DNA from: Desarmillaria ectypa
Lineage: Eukaryota > Basidiomycota > Agaricomycetes > Agaricales > Physalacriaceae
Direction: 5' to 3'
NCBI GenBank assembly: GCA_030407005.1
Contig: JAUDYN010000009.1
Location: forward strand, 2,356,001-2,420,000
Length of the DNA stretch: 64,000 nucleotides
This document shows positions 24,483 through 36,654 of the stretch, in pieces. The notes under the pieces are model-generated. The model was not told the origin of the DNA. It ran no database searches and worked only from the letters and a program-made list of their open reading frames with translations. The position numbers were made by a program, and so were the translations under genes. How positions within the stretch are numbered: the stretch's first letter is position 1; the number at the start of each line of letters is the position of its first letter.

Positions 24483-24979
24483 AAGGTAGTACTAGGTTGT
24501 AGCAGTCGATCGTAGTCAAATTGAGCGCGAAGTTTACTGTTCGGACTATCAGGCGTATTTAACCGAAATGGTAAGCGCTAAGCATAGTCGCTGAGATTCG
24601 AGGGCAGAAAACGCCAAGCATATCTAGCCAAGGAAGCTCGTGCTCACACAAGTGATAGTTGGTAAAATAGAGGATAGATCTTTATTACTTGTAGAAGTAC
24701 ATCTATATATGTGCCTTTAGGCTTAATTCCAGCTACGACCTTCGTGAATGTTCTTCGGTGTTCTCGGGAGTGAGCAAAGTGGATGAAAATGTCAAGAAAG
24801 AGAAATAAATTCGCAAATATGGACTAGAAAAGTGGAGACTCCATCATTGTACCGAACGTGGCTGTGCTGAGGTACCTATATCCATAACAGGCGGTTTCGG
24901 GTTTTTTTTTCATTCTTTTTTCAAGTGAGCATAGCATTTTCTTCCATTCCTTCTACAGCCTTTTTTCCCTGGTATATGA
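24483..24979. other. upstream region of the second DUF6535 gene
   Basis: AT-rich, about 500 bases, no open frame of note. A T-run near 24903-24910 and another near 24960 precede the ATG at 24980. Confidence 0.4.
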
Positions 24980-27723
24980 ATGCCAAACGACAATAAAACC
25001 GAACCTCTAGAACAGATGGAGCGGGCGTCGTATGGAAATTCTTTCGACCAACGGAGAGGACGTTATTGTCGCAGGCCCATGGCTGGTACGCTCTACATCC
25101 GTTTACCTATCATTTTGTTACTTACAACCTGTACGAGGTTTAGACTCAGACTTGAACGACTATACGGCACGCTACAGTAAAGATCGTATTGGCGAAGAAC
25201 TGTCACCTCATGGACGCTTCTGGCGGACATACCTTGATGAAGCCTGCATCTCGGATGGAGGTATGCTGGATGAATACCACACGACCATTGATGTTCTACT
25301 CGTTTTTGTGCGTGTCATTCTTTCCACTTGCAATGCTCGCGCTGACACTTATTTAGGCTGCTTTGTTTTCGGCGGTGGTGACAGCCTTCGTCATTCAGGC
25401 ATCCCAGAACATGCAGCCAGACTATTCCATGATATCTACCTGTCTACTTGTCGAGCTTGTCAACTTGCAGCGGGGTGCCGGAAATGTTGCAACAGCACAA
25501 GGCGCTTCTTTTCCTTCATGTGATGCAGCCTTGTCTTCTGCACCATTCCATGCGCACCAATGGGTCAACAGCATATGGGTCGTTAGTCTCACACTTGGCA
25601 TGATAACCGCATTTGTTGCCATTGTGGTCAAGCAATGGCTGCACCAATATGCTACTGCTATTCCTGATAGTTCACCTCGCGACCGTGCACGCATCCGTCA
25701 ATCTCGCTATTTAGGGCTCAAGACCTGGCAGGTTCCGATGATCATTGGACTTCTACCTGCCCTCCTGCACGTTTCTCTAGGCTTATTCCTTGCAGGATTG
25801 GTCTTATTCTTGTTTTCATTGGATATGGTCGTCGCCTATGTCGTAGCTGTCCTTGCGGGAGTGGCATATGTTGCATATGCGATGTGTCTCATTCTTCCGT
25901 TCATCTACTGCCATTGTCCTTACAAGACCCCCTTGACGTTCTTGCTATATAGCCCTTATCTATCCGCCCGAAAGACCATGTCGCGAGTTATCCCTCGACA
26001 GTGTAGCCGCTCTAGCTCCTGCTCAGCACAGCCAATCGAAGAAGCTTGTTCTTTGAATGAGGCTGAGCGAGTGAAAATCATCAAAGATTCTACCATAATT
26101 GATAGAGAGGCAATCTCTTGGCTATATTCAACAACATCGAATGCATCTGTTCAACACGTTGTTGTGCAATCTATTATGGGGTTGTGTACTGGAAGAATCA
26201 ACGATGTCGACGGTGTAGTTGAGGATCTATTCGAACAGTTTCGGAGTCTTCGACCTCTTGCCCACAAATCGATCCTGGACGTCCTCGAGTCCCATCACTC
26301 ACTCCTATTTACCGATGTTCGGCCGGAACAGTCGACAGCAGGTCCATTCCGTGATACTACCGTCAGTCTCGTTAAAATACTTCAGACTCAGTTACGAGAC
26401 GCGCTTTTGCTACCCCACGATGTGTGGCTATGGCTCCTGGAGTGCGCCAATCCAAACTCTGCGAGAGCACTGGTGTTAGCCACGGAACTCATCAAGGTGT
26501 GGCGAGACAATTTTTCGACCAATCGTCTTGGGCACCGACTTGTTTGTGGTACGATCGTTGACTATGTCTCATATCCTGGAGACACCAAAGTCGGTAAAGC
26601 TATTCTCGGATATGTCCAGACCACAGCAAAATCCCTCCTCCGCCACAATCCGAGATGGTCAAGTGTATTCATCTCTACTCGCAACCCTCTCAATGTTTCC
26701 CCCACTCGTCTCTCCCCCGATGTCGCACTTTTAGCCGTATTTTGTGCTGAAGTTCAGGCATTGGAGCATGTTAACAAAGACCCCCGATATCTTTCTGATG
26801 TCGAGTTTCTTCTCAATGGTGCTTCCATCACAATCGACTACATGCTCCGCAATTTCTTACGAAATGTGCATTTGACTCGTCGAGCTGCCTGCTACATTAC
26901 CTCCTGTCGCGTATATCCTAGTCCATTATCCGTAGGAGTTCACCTGGGGCTCCTACAATTATTCACGCACTGCTACGCGTGCCCTTTTACAGCAGGGTGG
27001 TTTGTATCCGAGCAACATTTCTGCTCCAATCTTATGAGATGTTCCTTGTCTCCCATTTCATTGGAAACCTCACAACTTCGTGAGGAGTACGCCGCGTGTC
27101 GTGATTTGGAGTGGATCGTGCTTGCCAAAGTCGTTGAGCCTGTCTTTCATTATAAAGATGATGCTGGGATTGTATTCGATGCATTTGATGGTGAAGGGGG
27201 GTTATCGGCCCTGTATGTGAGGTTCCGTCAGTTCGATCTCGCTCTTTGCAAGGTGGATGGATGGAGCTACGAAGGTGGGCCTCGCTCTAATGAAGGACTT
27301 GATACGACCGTCATCGACCTTGCGAGATATACAGCTGATAGGATAACAGATATAGAACCCTCCTTCTGCTCTCCTGGATCTCCCGAGTTCCTGGAACGCC
27401 TCCTGCTCCTCAGTCGCCTACTCATACATGGACAGAAAACTTCAACCCTCGCTCGGCTCCTCCTAGCTTTATCCGGACGGGAAATTCCCAAGTCTAGTGT
27501 TTGGCAGGAGTTTATTGTGCGGCTATGTCAATGGACCAAGGAAAGGGAGTTCCGGGACGAATGGACTCTGGTGCATCGCCGAGTAGCCATCGATATTATT
27601 GGTGATATGTGCGATTTCCTTGGTGCGGGATCAGTGGAGCTGCCACAATATGAGTACGTCACAGGAGGGAAGAACCTGGATGCGCTAAAGTCGGAAATGA
27701 GTACGTCAAAGTCCTATCTGTAA
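24980..27723 (+). CDS. DUF6535 multi-pass membrane protein, about 878 aa
   Basis: Exons 24980-25085, 25144-25307, 25357-27723 (2637 nt). Family motifs parallel the protein at 17435: RFWRTYLDEA, IDVLLVFAALFSAVVTAF, helix SIWVVSLTLGMITAFVAIVV, then PMIIGLLPALLHVSLGLF and a third helix pair before CHCPYKTPLTFLLY. The rest is a long helical region without known domain. At the 3' end the TAA at 27721 overlaps a perfect donor GTAAGT (27720) and an acceptor TTCTAG follows near 27778, so a splice variant with about 40 extra residues is possible. Function is unknown; the gene is full-length with no stop or frameshift. Solo LTRs of one family bracket it in opposite orientation. Confidence 0.9.
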
Positions 27724-28297
27724 GTTCATTCCTTCTGCTCTATCGGAAAAGGCGTGGCATTTGTTATAACGTTTCTAGGCACGATTTCCTTACCTACGAA
27801 GGCAGCTACATGTTCGCCCCGTACGTTATCAGTTATGCAGAGGTTTGTTCTTTTCTGCTTCGAATGATGCTCTGTTTTGATATTGTTTGAAGATGCTTGA
27901 AAGTGACAATTTAAGACCCTTAGTCCCACTTCGAGACTGTTTGACTACCGTCAATGAAGTGGACGCGAAGCATATATATGTCGAAAGACACGTTTCTGTT
28001 GATCTTCCTGCTCTATAGTAACCAATTGATTATTCACGCTATATTATTCACGTTATATTTATGAAAGACGAAATTTGAACCTCATCAGGGCTATCCATCA
28101 CATTCTAGTCTAGCCTGAAAGTCGTACTTGACAAGCAGTCGTACATTAGCTCCCGTGTGTGCACTTTGACTCTCCGATATTGCTATCACCTCTTTGTACG
28201 TCGACCCATGCGGAATACATCTCCATGGCGCACCCAGGCATATGCTCCTATATTCCCGTTATTATCGAGTCTGAGCCCGAAGTTAGTGCACCATGGT
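27724..28297. other. 3' flank of DUF6535 gene and interrupted open frame
   Basis: Possible alternative last exon of the DUF6535 gene near 27780-27950. A plus frame from 28159 (contains MAHPGICSYIPVIIESEPEV) runs into the solo LTR at 28298. Confidence 0.35.
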
Positions 28298-28851
28298 TGT
28301 TAGGAATTCGCCGAAATCCGGGTGTAAGAGTGAGGGGCAAGAAGGGACGATCGAAGCGAGGTGGATGTATGTCGTTAAGAAATAGAATAGATTCCGGCGA
28401 GGGTTATGAGGAGACCTGAAAGGTCCGGTTCGCGAGGTAAAGGGGTCAGTAAGCGCGAAGCTATTACCGATATAGAACGGCTATAATCGCGGAGCTATTA
28501 CGGGCCGTAGGTGAAGACAAGCGCTAATAATAGTCTTCGGGTTGGTGCCAGAAAACGCTTAGCGTATCCAACGAGTTGTTCAGCAAGCACTAGGCATAGT
28601 TGAAGGTTCACGCGGTGAAGGTGTAGTGTGAAAGTGGTAGATTGGCTTAATACAATGTTACAGATGGTATTTATATACTAAAGGGCTCGAGTGATTAAAA
28701 TTCTACAATGTTCTATTATATTCTAGCATGAGAAAAAAGAATAGAGAAAGTAAGAGAAAATACATGTAAGTCACTGCTAGGACCGAGAAGGCCGAGTATA
28801 GGCATGTGTTGACTCATGTACCGAATTTACAGATACTCGATATCCATAACA
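28298..28851 (-). repeat. solo LTR, family C, 554 bp, inverted
   Basis: Reverse orientation homologue of 23944-24482, ends TGTTATGG...CTAACA, with perfect 5-bp target duplications ATGGT (28293-28297 and 28852-28856). Relative to the left copy it carries an AT-rich insertion near 28690-28730. Confidence 0.93.
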
Positions 28852-28856
28852 ATGGT

Positions 28857-29514
28857 CTATCGTATCTACGCGATGTTTTAAGTCTGAAGATCCCGGAATG
28901 ATAGTGAGCAGCAACTTACAGGACATTATAATATATCCTTTAACTTACCATCCACACTTCAGTGACTTTGTCTATAAATCATTTCTGTCTTGATGGCTAC
29001 AGAGATCCTTCATGACGAAGAATTGGCAAGTATACTTTTTCCCTTTTAGAACATCTTCTCTTTGAGGTGTCTGCTTCCTAATTGTGAGATGGGAAGGATA
29101 TGTGGTGTGGGAACATACTTATTGGCTGCCATGGAAAGTAGAAATAAGGAAACTCGAAAAAGGATGAGCAGGAGGGGCATTATATAAGGCGAGACGGGAG
29201 AGTTTGTCTAATTCGTTCCGTCCTTGGTATATAGGTGTGCAGATCCTTGATCCTGAAGCTAGCGATTATAACGCCATTCCCCCTTTTCCCGCGCCGCCAT
29301 TGAAAAGCAAAGTGATAAAGAAACATGTCTATTCAAGGATGAGTGGCATCGTAATAGTCGTCTCACTGCTCCAAAGCTACGCTGGTGTGAAGAGACTCTA
29401 ATTCTTCAGATAATAGCATATATGGCGACATTAAAAAGATACTACAACCATAGAAATATCGTACATTAAGCGAATTATAACTGAGAAATTTAAGAAAAAA
29501 ACATATACGTCGTC
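28857..29514. other. intergenic, nothing recognised
   Basis: AT-rich spacer with frames of at most 65 codons (29204-29401) and no motifs. Confidence 0.4.
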
Positions 29515-29847
29515 ATGACTGCTCCTTTGGCTGCTATACCTTCCCTAACTGCGCCTTCTGCTTCTGCTCCAACTCCTGCTTCTGCTCCTCCCACGACTCC
29601 TTCCCCATCGTCCACCATAAGCCCTACGTCGGCTCCTCGATCGCCCCCGCCCCTCTCCCGTGTCACCCTTCCTCAGAGAAAGAGAACGCAGAGTCGGTAC
29701 AGCACTTCTTCGCAGGGCCTCCGCCATCGCTTTCGTCTCCCTCATCGCCCGATCACCAAGGGATTAGCCCGCGATCCTTCTCGAGGAGGTGCTGCCACGG
29801 ACAACCTTCATGTACGACAGGCGTTATCCCTGGAGGTGGAACAATGA
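29515..29847 (+). CDS. Pro/Ala/Ser-rich open frame, 110 aa, doubtful
   Basis: ATG at 29515 starts a low-complexity Pro/Ala/Ser/Thr tract followed by a basic stretch (RVTLPQRKRTQSRYSTSSQG). The opposite strand is equally open and Arg/Ser-rich, as expected from simple-sequence DNA. It may be real, a disordered part of a larger gene, or chance. Confidence 0.25.
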   Translation: MTAPLAAIPSLTAPSASAPTPASAPPTTPSPSSTISPTSAPRSPPPLSRVTLPQRKRTQSRYSTSSQGLRHRFRLPHRPITKGLARDPSRGGAATDNLHVRQALSLEVEQ

Positions 29848-30116
29848 CGCTCGACCCACCAGGTCTCTTCGTTGCTAGTTGTGGGAGACTGTCGTCGGAA
29901 ATCTTGGGTTTGGACGGGGTGTTGACTTTGGTGGAGGGTCATCTGATCTTGAACTTTTGCCGAGTCTGATCAGGGGGGACATGGACAGTCTGTGGAACGC
30001 TCGTCGTTGTCAAGGGCTGCGTGGCATCGGATGTTGAGGATGTCGTAGCGTTTTGGGCAGGCTTGGTCGTACGCGTTTGAGTAGATTTGGCATTGGCATT
30101 CGTAGGAGCCCAATCT

Positions 30117-31052
30117 TCAGCTTCTGCAACGACCCGCTTTCGCTTCCTTCCCTTTTGCAGTGACAGTCCTTGTCAACAGATGGTCCACGACTTCCCTGAT
30201 GATCGGTGCAGGCTCCGTGCACTGACTCGCCAGCCGGTCGTCCTCCCCATTGCTCTTGAACGTCACAGTCTTCATCTTCTTCAGATATCCGAGTATGTGG
30301 TTGTACGTCTCCGTGTTGAAGCGAATAGACGGGAATCAATCCCTGACGGGTTTTCCGTAGCTGCGCAGCGGCATCCGAAAGCTGAGCGAGGGAAAGTTTG
30401 TCGCGATGGAGGAATATCATAAAAGTCATCATGACGAACTAGCTGGGGGAGACTTTCTTGTCGTTCAACGGCTTTGACAGAGTGGCGTCGTGCGCGAGGG
30501 TGCAGAGAACGGCAACCGTGTTGTCGATATTCCGCTGCAACTTGGGTGCTATCGTCGCCGCATTATCGCCTGTCAACCAAGCCTCGATTTTGGGTGCAGA
30601 CGGCTCGGCCTTCTTTCCATCAATGAGGTAGATGATCTGCGCCACACATAGAAAGTCACGCCCCCGAGCTTTACCTCAAGGAACGTGCCCTTCAGGCCCT
30701 GTGGGAGACGCAAGCCTCCTGCACGTCACGGATTAGGGAAGCCAGTGGCCCGCAGACGTTCAGCCGGTGTGAGTGCTACGCCTAGCTGGACACGACGGAA
30801 GTTCTTGGTCCTGAGTGAGGCAGTCATACTCGACGCAGGTTGCATCTTGCTGAGACGAGTCTTTAGCTGCTGGAGGAGGACGGTGCGAGATCTAGTTCTT
30901 CCGGCTCCGCTAATATACCAGACAGATTGTTGGTTTTTTTTATTGGTCTTGACACGCATCTGTATCCTTGTGGTTAATGAAGCTTGCGCTAAAGGGATGT
31001 TTTCTTCGTCCGAAGAGAGGTAGGTGAGGTCAGAATCATCGGAAAAGGACAT
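30117..31052 (-). pseudogene. DUF262 protein, broken paralogue
   Basis: Paralogue of the gene at 52716-54365. It starts MSFSDDSDLTYLSSDEEN, the acidic N-terminus usual in fungal DUF262 proteins, but the domain body with the DGKQR nucleotide motif is missing; after a short linker it resumes at FRRVQLGVALTPAERL. The next segment (IAQ-like VAQIIYLIDGKKAEPSAP, then DNTVAVLCTLAHDATL) is in another frame, ends in a TAG after KVSPS, continues in frame with FVMMTFMIFLHRDKLSLAQL, and the final block IRFNTETYNHILGYLKKMKT needs another frameshift. Internal deletion, one nonsense and two frameshifts make it a pseudogene. Confidence 0.85.
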
Positions 31053-32364
31053 GGTGGTGGTGGTGAAAGGCGGAAACAGTACCCTACCTAATTAGGCTCG
31101 TGGAGCTACCACAACCAGCTATAACCCATAATAATAGCCATACGGGGTTATCTTTGTGCATCTACCCAATGACCAGGCTGCTAATCTAAAGAAGAGACAA
31201 GATTTTTGAGCGGCCGCAATGGTCTTCACGACCCGGATCACATAAAGCCGAGAGTCGGCGCAGTACCTTTTTCGTGCACGGACCTCCCAACGCGATCAGG
31301 ACTGTAATAGGCAGGTCCAGTAGTGTGTATTTTTCTCTGAAAACGGTCCCAAAACCTTGTTCCATGACCGTACTTGCCCGAACGACGCGATATCTCTTTG
31401 GAGGAGGTAATATCACGGTTCAAAAAGTTTTATGTTTTGATGTAAATGGGATCGGTAAAATGTCTTTTTGATGTGTCGACGAAGAATGATATTTCCTGGA
31501 CTGCAGATCCGACTCATAGAAGAGACTCGACACCAACTTTTTGGTGGTAAAGAAGCAAGAAGATCAATATTTGACAGCAGCATTCGAAACAAATACAATA
31601 ACGCATTACGTTTTGGTGTCCACTCTTAATACCGGCGTTCCCGTTCCGCTGATGGAAATCTTTCAGGAGAGACGTGTTCTGCCTAGACCGCCAGCGCTTC
31701 TAGTTGGTGATATCCTATTGACATATCATTCGCATTCGTTTTCGCTCAATCTCTCGGCTTCGTGTTCATAGTGTTACACTACAAAACTTCTGCACCTTGA
31801 TCCACCCACTCTAGCTCTGAGATATCTCTACACCTCTGGATCTCGCCTTCTTTTCAACTGCTCGTCGGCAGTTGACAGCGACAGGAACTCAACACAGAAC
31901 GCAGAGCTCCTTTGTCGCTACTTCAGGAATGAAACCTAGCCTGCTAATTGTCTTATCAGGTACGAACATGTTTCTGATGTACGGCTTTCCAAGTGTGACG
32001 ACGACCGCAATTGCTCATCTTGCATAACTGAATATGGCAGCCAGAGCTACTGTTCGTTGTCCCAATGGTACACATGCTTGGGCGCATCGCTGCATTCTTA
32101 ACTATTAAACGAAATCTCTCAATAGGTTTGGCTCTGATGATCGTACTACAAGATTTGGATAGATGTATCCCTACTACTACCACTATATAAAATAAATAGC
32201 TTTGAACCATCCTATCATAACCCTTGTATCTCACCTCCTTGCAGATACTTAATACAACATATAACACTGAAATACTTCTGATAGAAACAACCCTGTCACG
32301 ACTGTCAGTCCCTCATTACTTACACTTAATTTCGATGGACACAAGAGTTTTAGACTGAATACTA
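31053..32364. other. intergenic, nothing firm
   Basis: A plus frame 31541-31771 might be an eroded exon of the membrane protein remnant that follows, but no signal peptide or splice chain connects them. Confidence 0.35.
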
Positions 32365-33503
32365 ATGGAAGAGACCAGATCCACGCCCCGATTAGGCTCT
32401 GGACCCGTCATTTTCTCTGACCCTACGTCCTTCAGCGAAGCTTCTGAATCAATTAGTAGCCCGAGCTTTGAAGCAACGTCAGTCCGCTCAGCTTTAAAAC
32501 TGTTTTAATTGCTGATATCACGCACAATTCCCTTCAAGGGCTTCATCGGACTCGGAGTCATCATTTACATTTAATCCCGGTGATTACAAACATACCTCCA
32601 CTGGACAGAACGCTATCTCCTTAACATGGTGCGTGTATCCCCCTCAACACCATGATTTTGGATGCGCTCGCTCACCGGAAAATCTGCCACTGGTAGAACC
32701 TCAGCGCCACTCTATAGAAACTTCCATGTCAGTTGGCGATACCTTTCATACCTGTTTAAATGCCTATAAGCAGTCCTGGATTTTTTCTAACATAAATTTG
32801 TCATCAGATTTACGTCCTAGCCAAACGTCCTTAACGGGGATCACCGCTAGTTCCACGACATCTTCATCTCCGTGAGTACCACATCCTCCAGGAATATCCT
32901 GTCAACATCTGAATTACATTCTCAGACACGGGACGTCATCATATATCCCCCACTCCCATAAGCCGCAGCAGACGCGAACAATCATTGGAGTAGTGATTGG
33001 CTCCATAGTATTCTTGCTACTCCTTTGGCTGGGTGCAGTTTTTTATCCGTCGCCTGCGCCAAATCCAAATCCCATCATCACCCTACTCTGTAGTCCCGGA
33101 TCGACGGCACCGAATACGGCCTTCTTCCCAAGGTACCAATCTGGCAGGGAAGGGGAGAAGGCGGGTAACGAGCACGCGTACAATATCCATGACCTTGGAT
33201 GATAATGTCCCTGGGCCCTCGGTTTCAGGAAGCGCAGCTGAACGAGAGGGCGTTCGAATTCTTCCCGATGAGGCGGTACCGTATACAAACACTTCAGCCG
33301 AGCCTCATGCAATGAACGATGAGGTAGCTGCGGAGATCCTTAGGCTGAGTACACAGATACAGCAGCTCATCACCCAGAGAGCATCAGTCTGGCATCCAAA
33401 TAAGGAGCCGGATCCGCCTCCGGCTTACGTAGAAGATGTTACAGTTAGCTCTTCAGTAGGATTCCGTTATGCTAATTCTATTTTAATGCTAGATTTCGTG
33501 TAG
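32365..33503 (+). pseudogene. single-pass surface protein (PPxY tail), broken
   Basis: Member of the family in tandem at 37-45 kb, here on the plus strand. A Ser/Thr-rich stalk begins at the ATG 32365. Plausible introns lead to a transmembrane helix (TIIGVVIGSIVFLLLLWLGA, about 32978-33040), and then a cytosolic tail in a different frame: ...SGSAAEREGVRILPDEAVPY, HAMNDEVAAEILRLSTQIQQ and DPPPAYVEDV. One extra C near 33047 separates helix and tail compared with the paralogue at 40.9 kb. No extracellular beta domain or signal peptide was found upstream, so it is probably truncated as well as frameshifted. Confidence 0.65.
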
Positions 33504-34599
33504 TGTACCAATACAACGTTATGACGTCCTGGTCAACGGAGAGTTAGACAATCATGGCGCAGAGAAAGGCACGTAAGTGCATATCGTCAGCTAGGCCGTC
33601 TCAGCATTTTATGGCACCATTGATGTTCGCAGTGGTATTAATTCAAGTACATCATTCTTCGAATATGTATATTGGCATGATGTCCAGTATGGAGATAACG
33701 GTAGTATCAGAATGGTATAGCATATTGAGAAAGAATGCCATGAATGACTCGAGCTGAGGATCTAAGCAGGCCTTGAAGATCTAGGTCAAACAGGCAAATG
33801 GATTTAAACCTACGATCCATTTTGTCTGTCGAAGCCGAAGATTTTTTCGACAGACTTTGTAAAATTTCCTCTCGTCGACTCGGAATCTGAATACAGGATA
33901 TTCAGCATTGAATCGAGTCTTGGCCAAGTCGTTGCGATAATGAAATCCTGAAGGGATGCATAGGATTCTATATCACGAGTTTGGCTGAACAGGCAAGGAA
34001 AGAAATATGTGCAAGCTCTGTTTCAGGTGGCGCAGAAACTTGAATTTTGCAGAAACACCGTGTGGTGGAGTGCGGCAGTGCCCGGTAATCGGTCGATGCG
34101 GCATGGTATTCGTCTTTGGGTCTGCTAACAGTCAAGCGCCCACACCGGTCATCACTCCTTCCTTCTCGTCCTTCTCTCTCTCCGTTTTTCTCTTCTCCCA
34201 TGGCATAAACAGCGGTCGCGCCAAATAACTGCAAACCTTGTTCCTCGATAACATTTCTTTGTGTCGTCCTTGCGGATTCACCGCGCCGTATCTCCTTCAT
34301 TTCTTGCTATATCTCTCTATAAATTGAATATGTTGTTTTTATACATATAAATTATGTTTATCTCGCTTTATAACGGATGAAAATGCATCCAAACAATTCT
34401 ATAGTCATGTGGGTGTCCCCATGGCCCATATTATTCTATGTCATCGGTGCGGAGTAGCTGTCCATTATGTTTACGTCACTACTCAACTGTAAATCAGGTT
34501 ATGCCATCATCGAAAGCGCCCATAGCATCCAAACAATTGCTGTAGGTATTATCTTGTATGCTATAATGACTGACAGTCCACTTTTCGTGTTCTAGTGTT
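33504..34599. other. intergenic or 5' remains of the MFS gene
   Basis: No recognisable motifs. The first half of the MFS transporter expected here was not found. Confidence 0.35.
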
Positions 34600-34956
34600 G
34601 ACTCCACTTGCTACGGATGGGTATTCGCGATCTTGATTCCCTCGTCCTTTGGCTCCGCTCATCAATACCCTTGTTTTGGCAGAGAGAAAGGCGAAGAGAT
34701 TTGGTTTGGTGCCGGAGAAGTCCGCCAAGGTATACATCCTGTACATCATACTCCTTTGTTCTAGTCGTGAAGCCAAGGTAAGGGCGATTGTCATGTTTAC
34801 ATCGCAATTAACTAACATTGGCTATCCAGGACTTTGATCAACGCGACCTACTTCATCCGAACCCAGTCTGTTGGGCTCACATTCTTCGGCATCTGTGCTG
34901 TGCATCAATGCGCTACTTGAATCGGTACAAGCTAACCTGTTTAATGCATACATTTT

Positions 34957-35204
34957 TGTTGGGATTTGAGAGTTGAGCCGAGATGATGGCAATCCGGCAT
35001 CATGCCGAACTTGCTGATTAAGAGAGAAATATTAGGAAAGTTGCAGAAGATTCGAGTACATTAGCATTTAGTATACAAGTAGGTACAGTAGTGTACATCT
35101 GCATGCGTTTTCAGAACTCAGCCAAGCGCAATATCATTGGCCTGACACCGCGCATGTACTAACTGGGAACGAACTGATCTATTCATCCCCCGTCTTTCAC
35201 AACA
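34957..35204 (+). repeat. solo LTR, family D, copy 1, 248 bp
   Basis: TGTTGGG...CACAACA with perfect target duplications ATTTT (34952-34956, 35205-35209). Nearly identical to 41068-41315 and 46883-47130. It lies inside the MFS transporter remnant. Confidence 0.95.
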
Positions 35205-35651
35205 ATTTTCTCGCCTCCTCACCCACCTCGTCTCAGCTTACGCTCATCATCGCCCTATGCATCCTGTTGCTCGGTGTCGGTCTCATTGCTCACTCCCGCG
35301 GCGCCAACGCATCAAAGGTAGAGCATCGTTTGGACTCATGTCCTCCAAAGTATGGGTGGCGGCGTGGCTTCCGTCACGATCAAAGTAGCTGCTGAAACCA
35401 ACGTTCCATATATCGATGTTGCCATGGTGACTGCGGTCGTGTTTCTCTTGACGGAGATCGGAGGAGTTATTGGAAGCGGCATTGGTGCATTTCGTTACAT
35501 CTTGTATTGATTTCTCCCTGACGATCTTGTTGCTCAGCTGGTGCTATTTGGGCGGAGATGATGCCAGACAAATTAGCACAATAATTGCCTTCTGTCTCGG
35601 CCGAGGAGCGAACGGCTCTGTATGCAAGTATTACTACGGTAGCGGGTACGT

Positions 35652-36654
35652 AGAATTTTTCGAGCGTGCGTTTGCGTTTTCTCGCATGCATTGTCACATT
35701 TGCATTTGCGTGTGCGAGTGTACAGAGATGTGTTCGAGATTTCTTGCCTGAAAAATACATCGGAACATGATACATTTCGGCAAAGATCAGAAAGTTGAAG
35801 GTTCTTTTGAGGTAACATCACCTCAAAGTTCAAATTCAAAACTCAAGAGTCAAAAATTCAAGCTTAAGAGCGATTCTTTGACCTGAAATGTCTGTTAAAT
35901 TGATAGCCTATATAAAAATGGTCGACTGGAGAGTCTGATCTCAAGGAAAGTGGTGTACTGCATGGACTCGGAGGAACGTGTTGAAGACAAGTTGAAGAAG
36001 GTAAGTCAAATCTCTCCAGCTGGTTCCAGGGGGTGAAGTACAACAAAAACTAAATCATAAAATTTTAAAAAAAACACCTAAATATAATGATTAAAAGTCA
36101 ATACCACAGAAATATTTGAAGCGACCAAAAGTTAAGACGGTTTAACTCGAGTTGAACGCAGATGTGACACATCCATCACACTTGAGAGCTTGCTTCTGCT
36201 CGCTTGCGTTAAATTTCCAACCGTATGCATTACTTATAAGAACGCATGCGTGACTTCTCTGTGAGATGCGTAAGCAAGTCGCGTATATTTGAGAGGTGAC
36301 CGGTTCATCCAAAGTTCAAAAAGGTAACATTTCGCAATCATTTCGACTGTGATGGGAGGAGCTCTTTCTAAATTCAATGGCTATGTGTTCATATCCTTTC
36401 TATAGTATTCAATGCCTTCCCTGAGTCACAGAAAGCAATAATGACCTGCAGGTACATGCCCAGCAACTCGGAAAAGGTCAAGAAAAAGCAAGAAAATGAT
36501 CCAGAGAAAACACTACTTACTAGTATCCTTGAGATGGAACTAAGTATCAATAGGACATACAAGCGAACGCACCCATACGCTCGCAAACGCATGCAAGTTG
36601 AACCCAAACGAACGCAGTTGAACGCACGCTCGCAAGTGTCGCTCGCAAAATTCT
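35652..36654. mobile_element. about 1-kb insertion with TIR-like ends in an MFS intron
   Basis: Begins directly after the intron donor GTACGT. Ends are AGAATTTTTCGAGCG and its inverse CGCTCGCAAAATTCT (14/15 inverted match). Subterminal regions on both sides are packed with GCGT/ACGC words (near 35660-35720, 36180-36290, 36540-36650), like the subterminal repeats of non-autonomous DNA transposons. No target duplication or transposase frame was found, so the class is uncertain. Confidence 0.5.

Noticed and set aside
23944..28851. Composite transposon carrying the DUF6535 gene
   Set aside because: The flanking repeats are solo LTRs with different target duplications, so they inserted independently.
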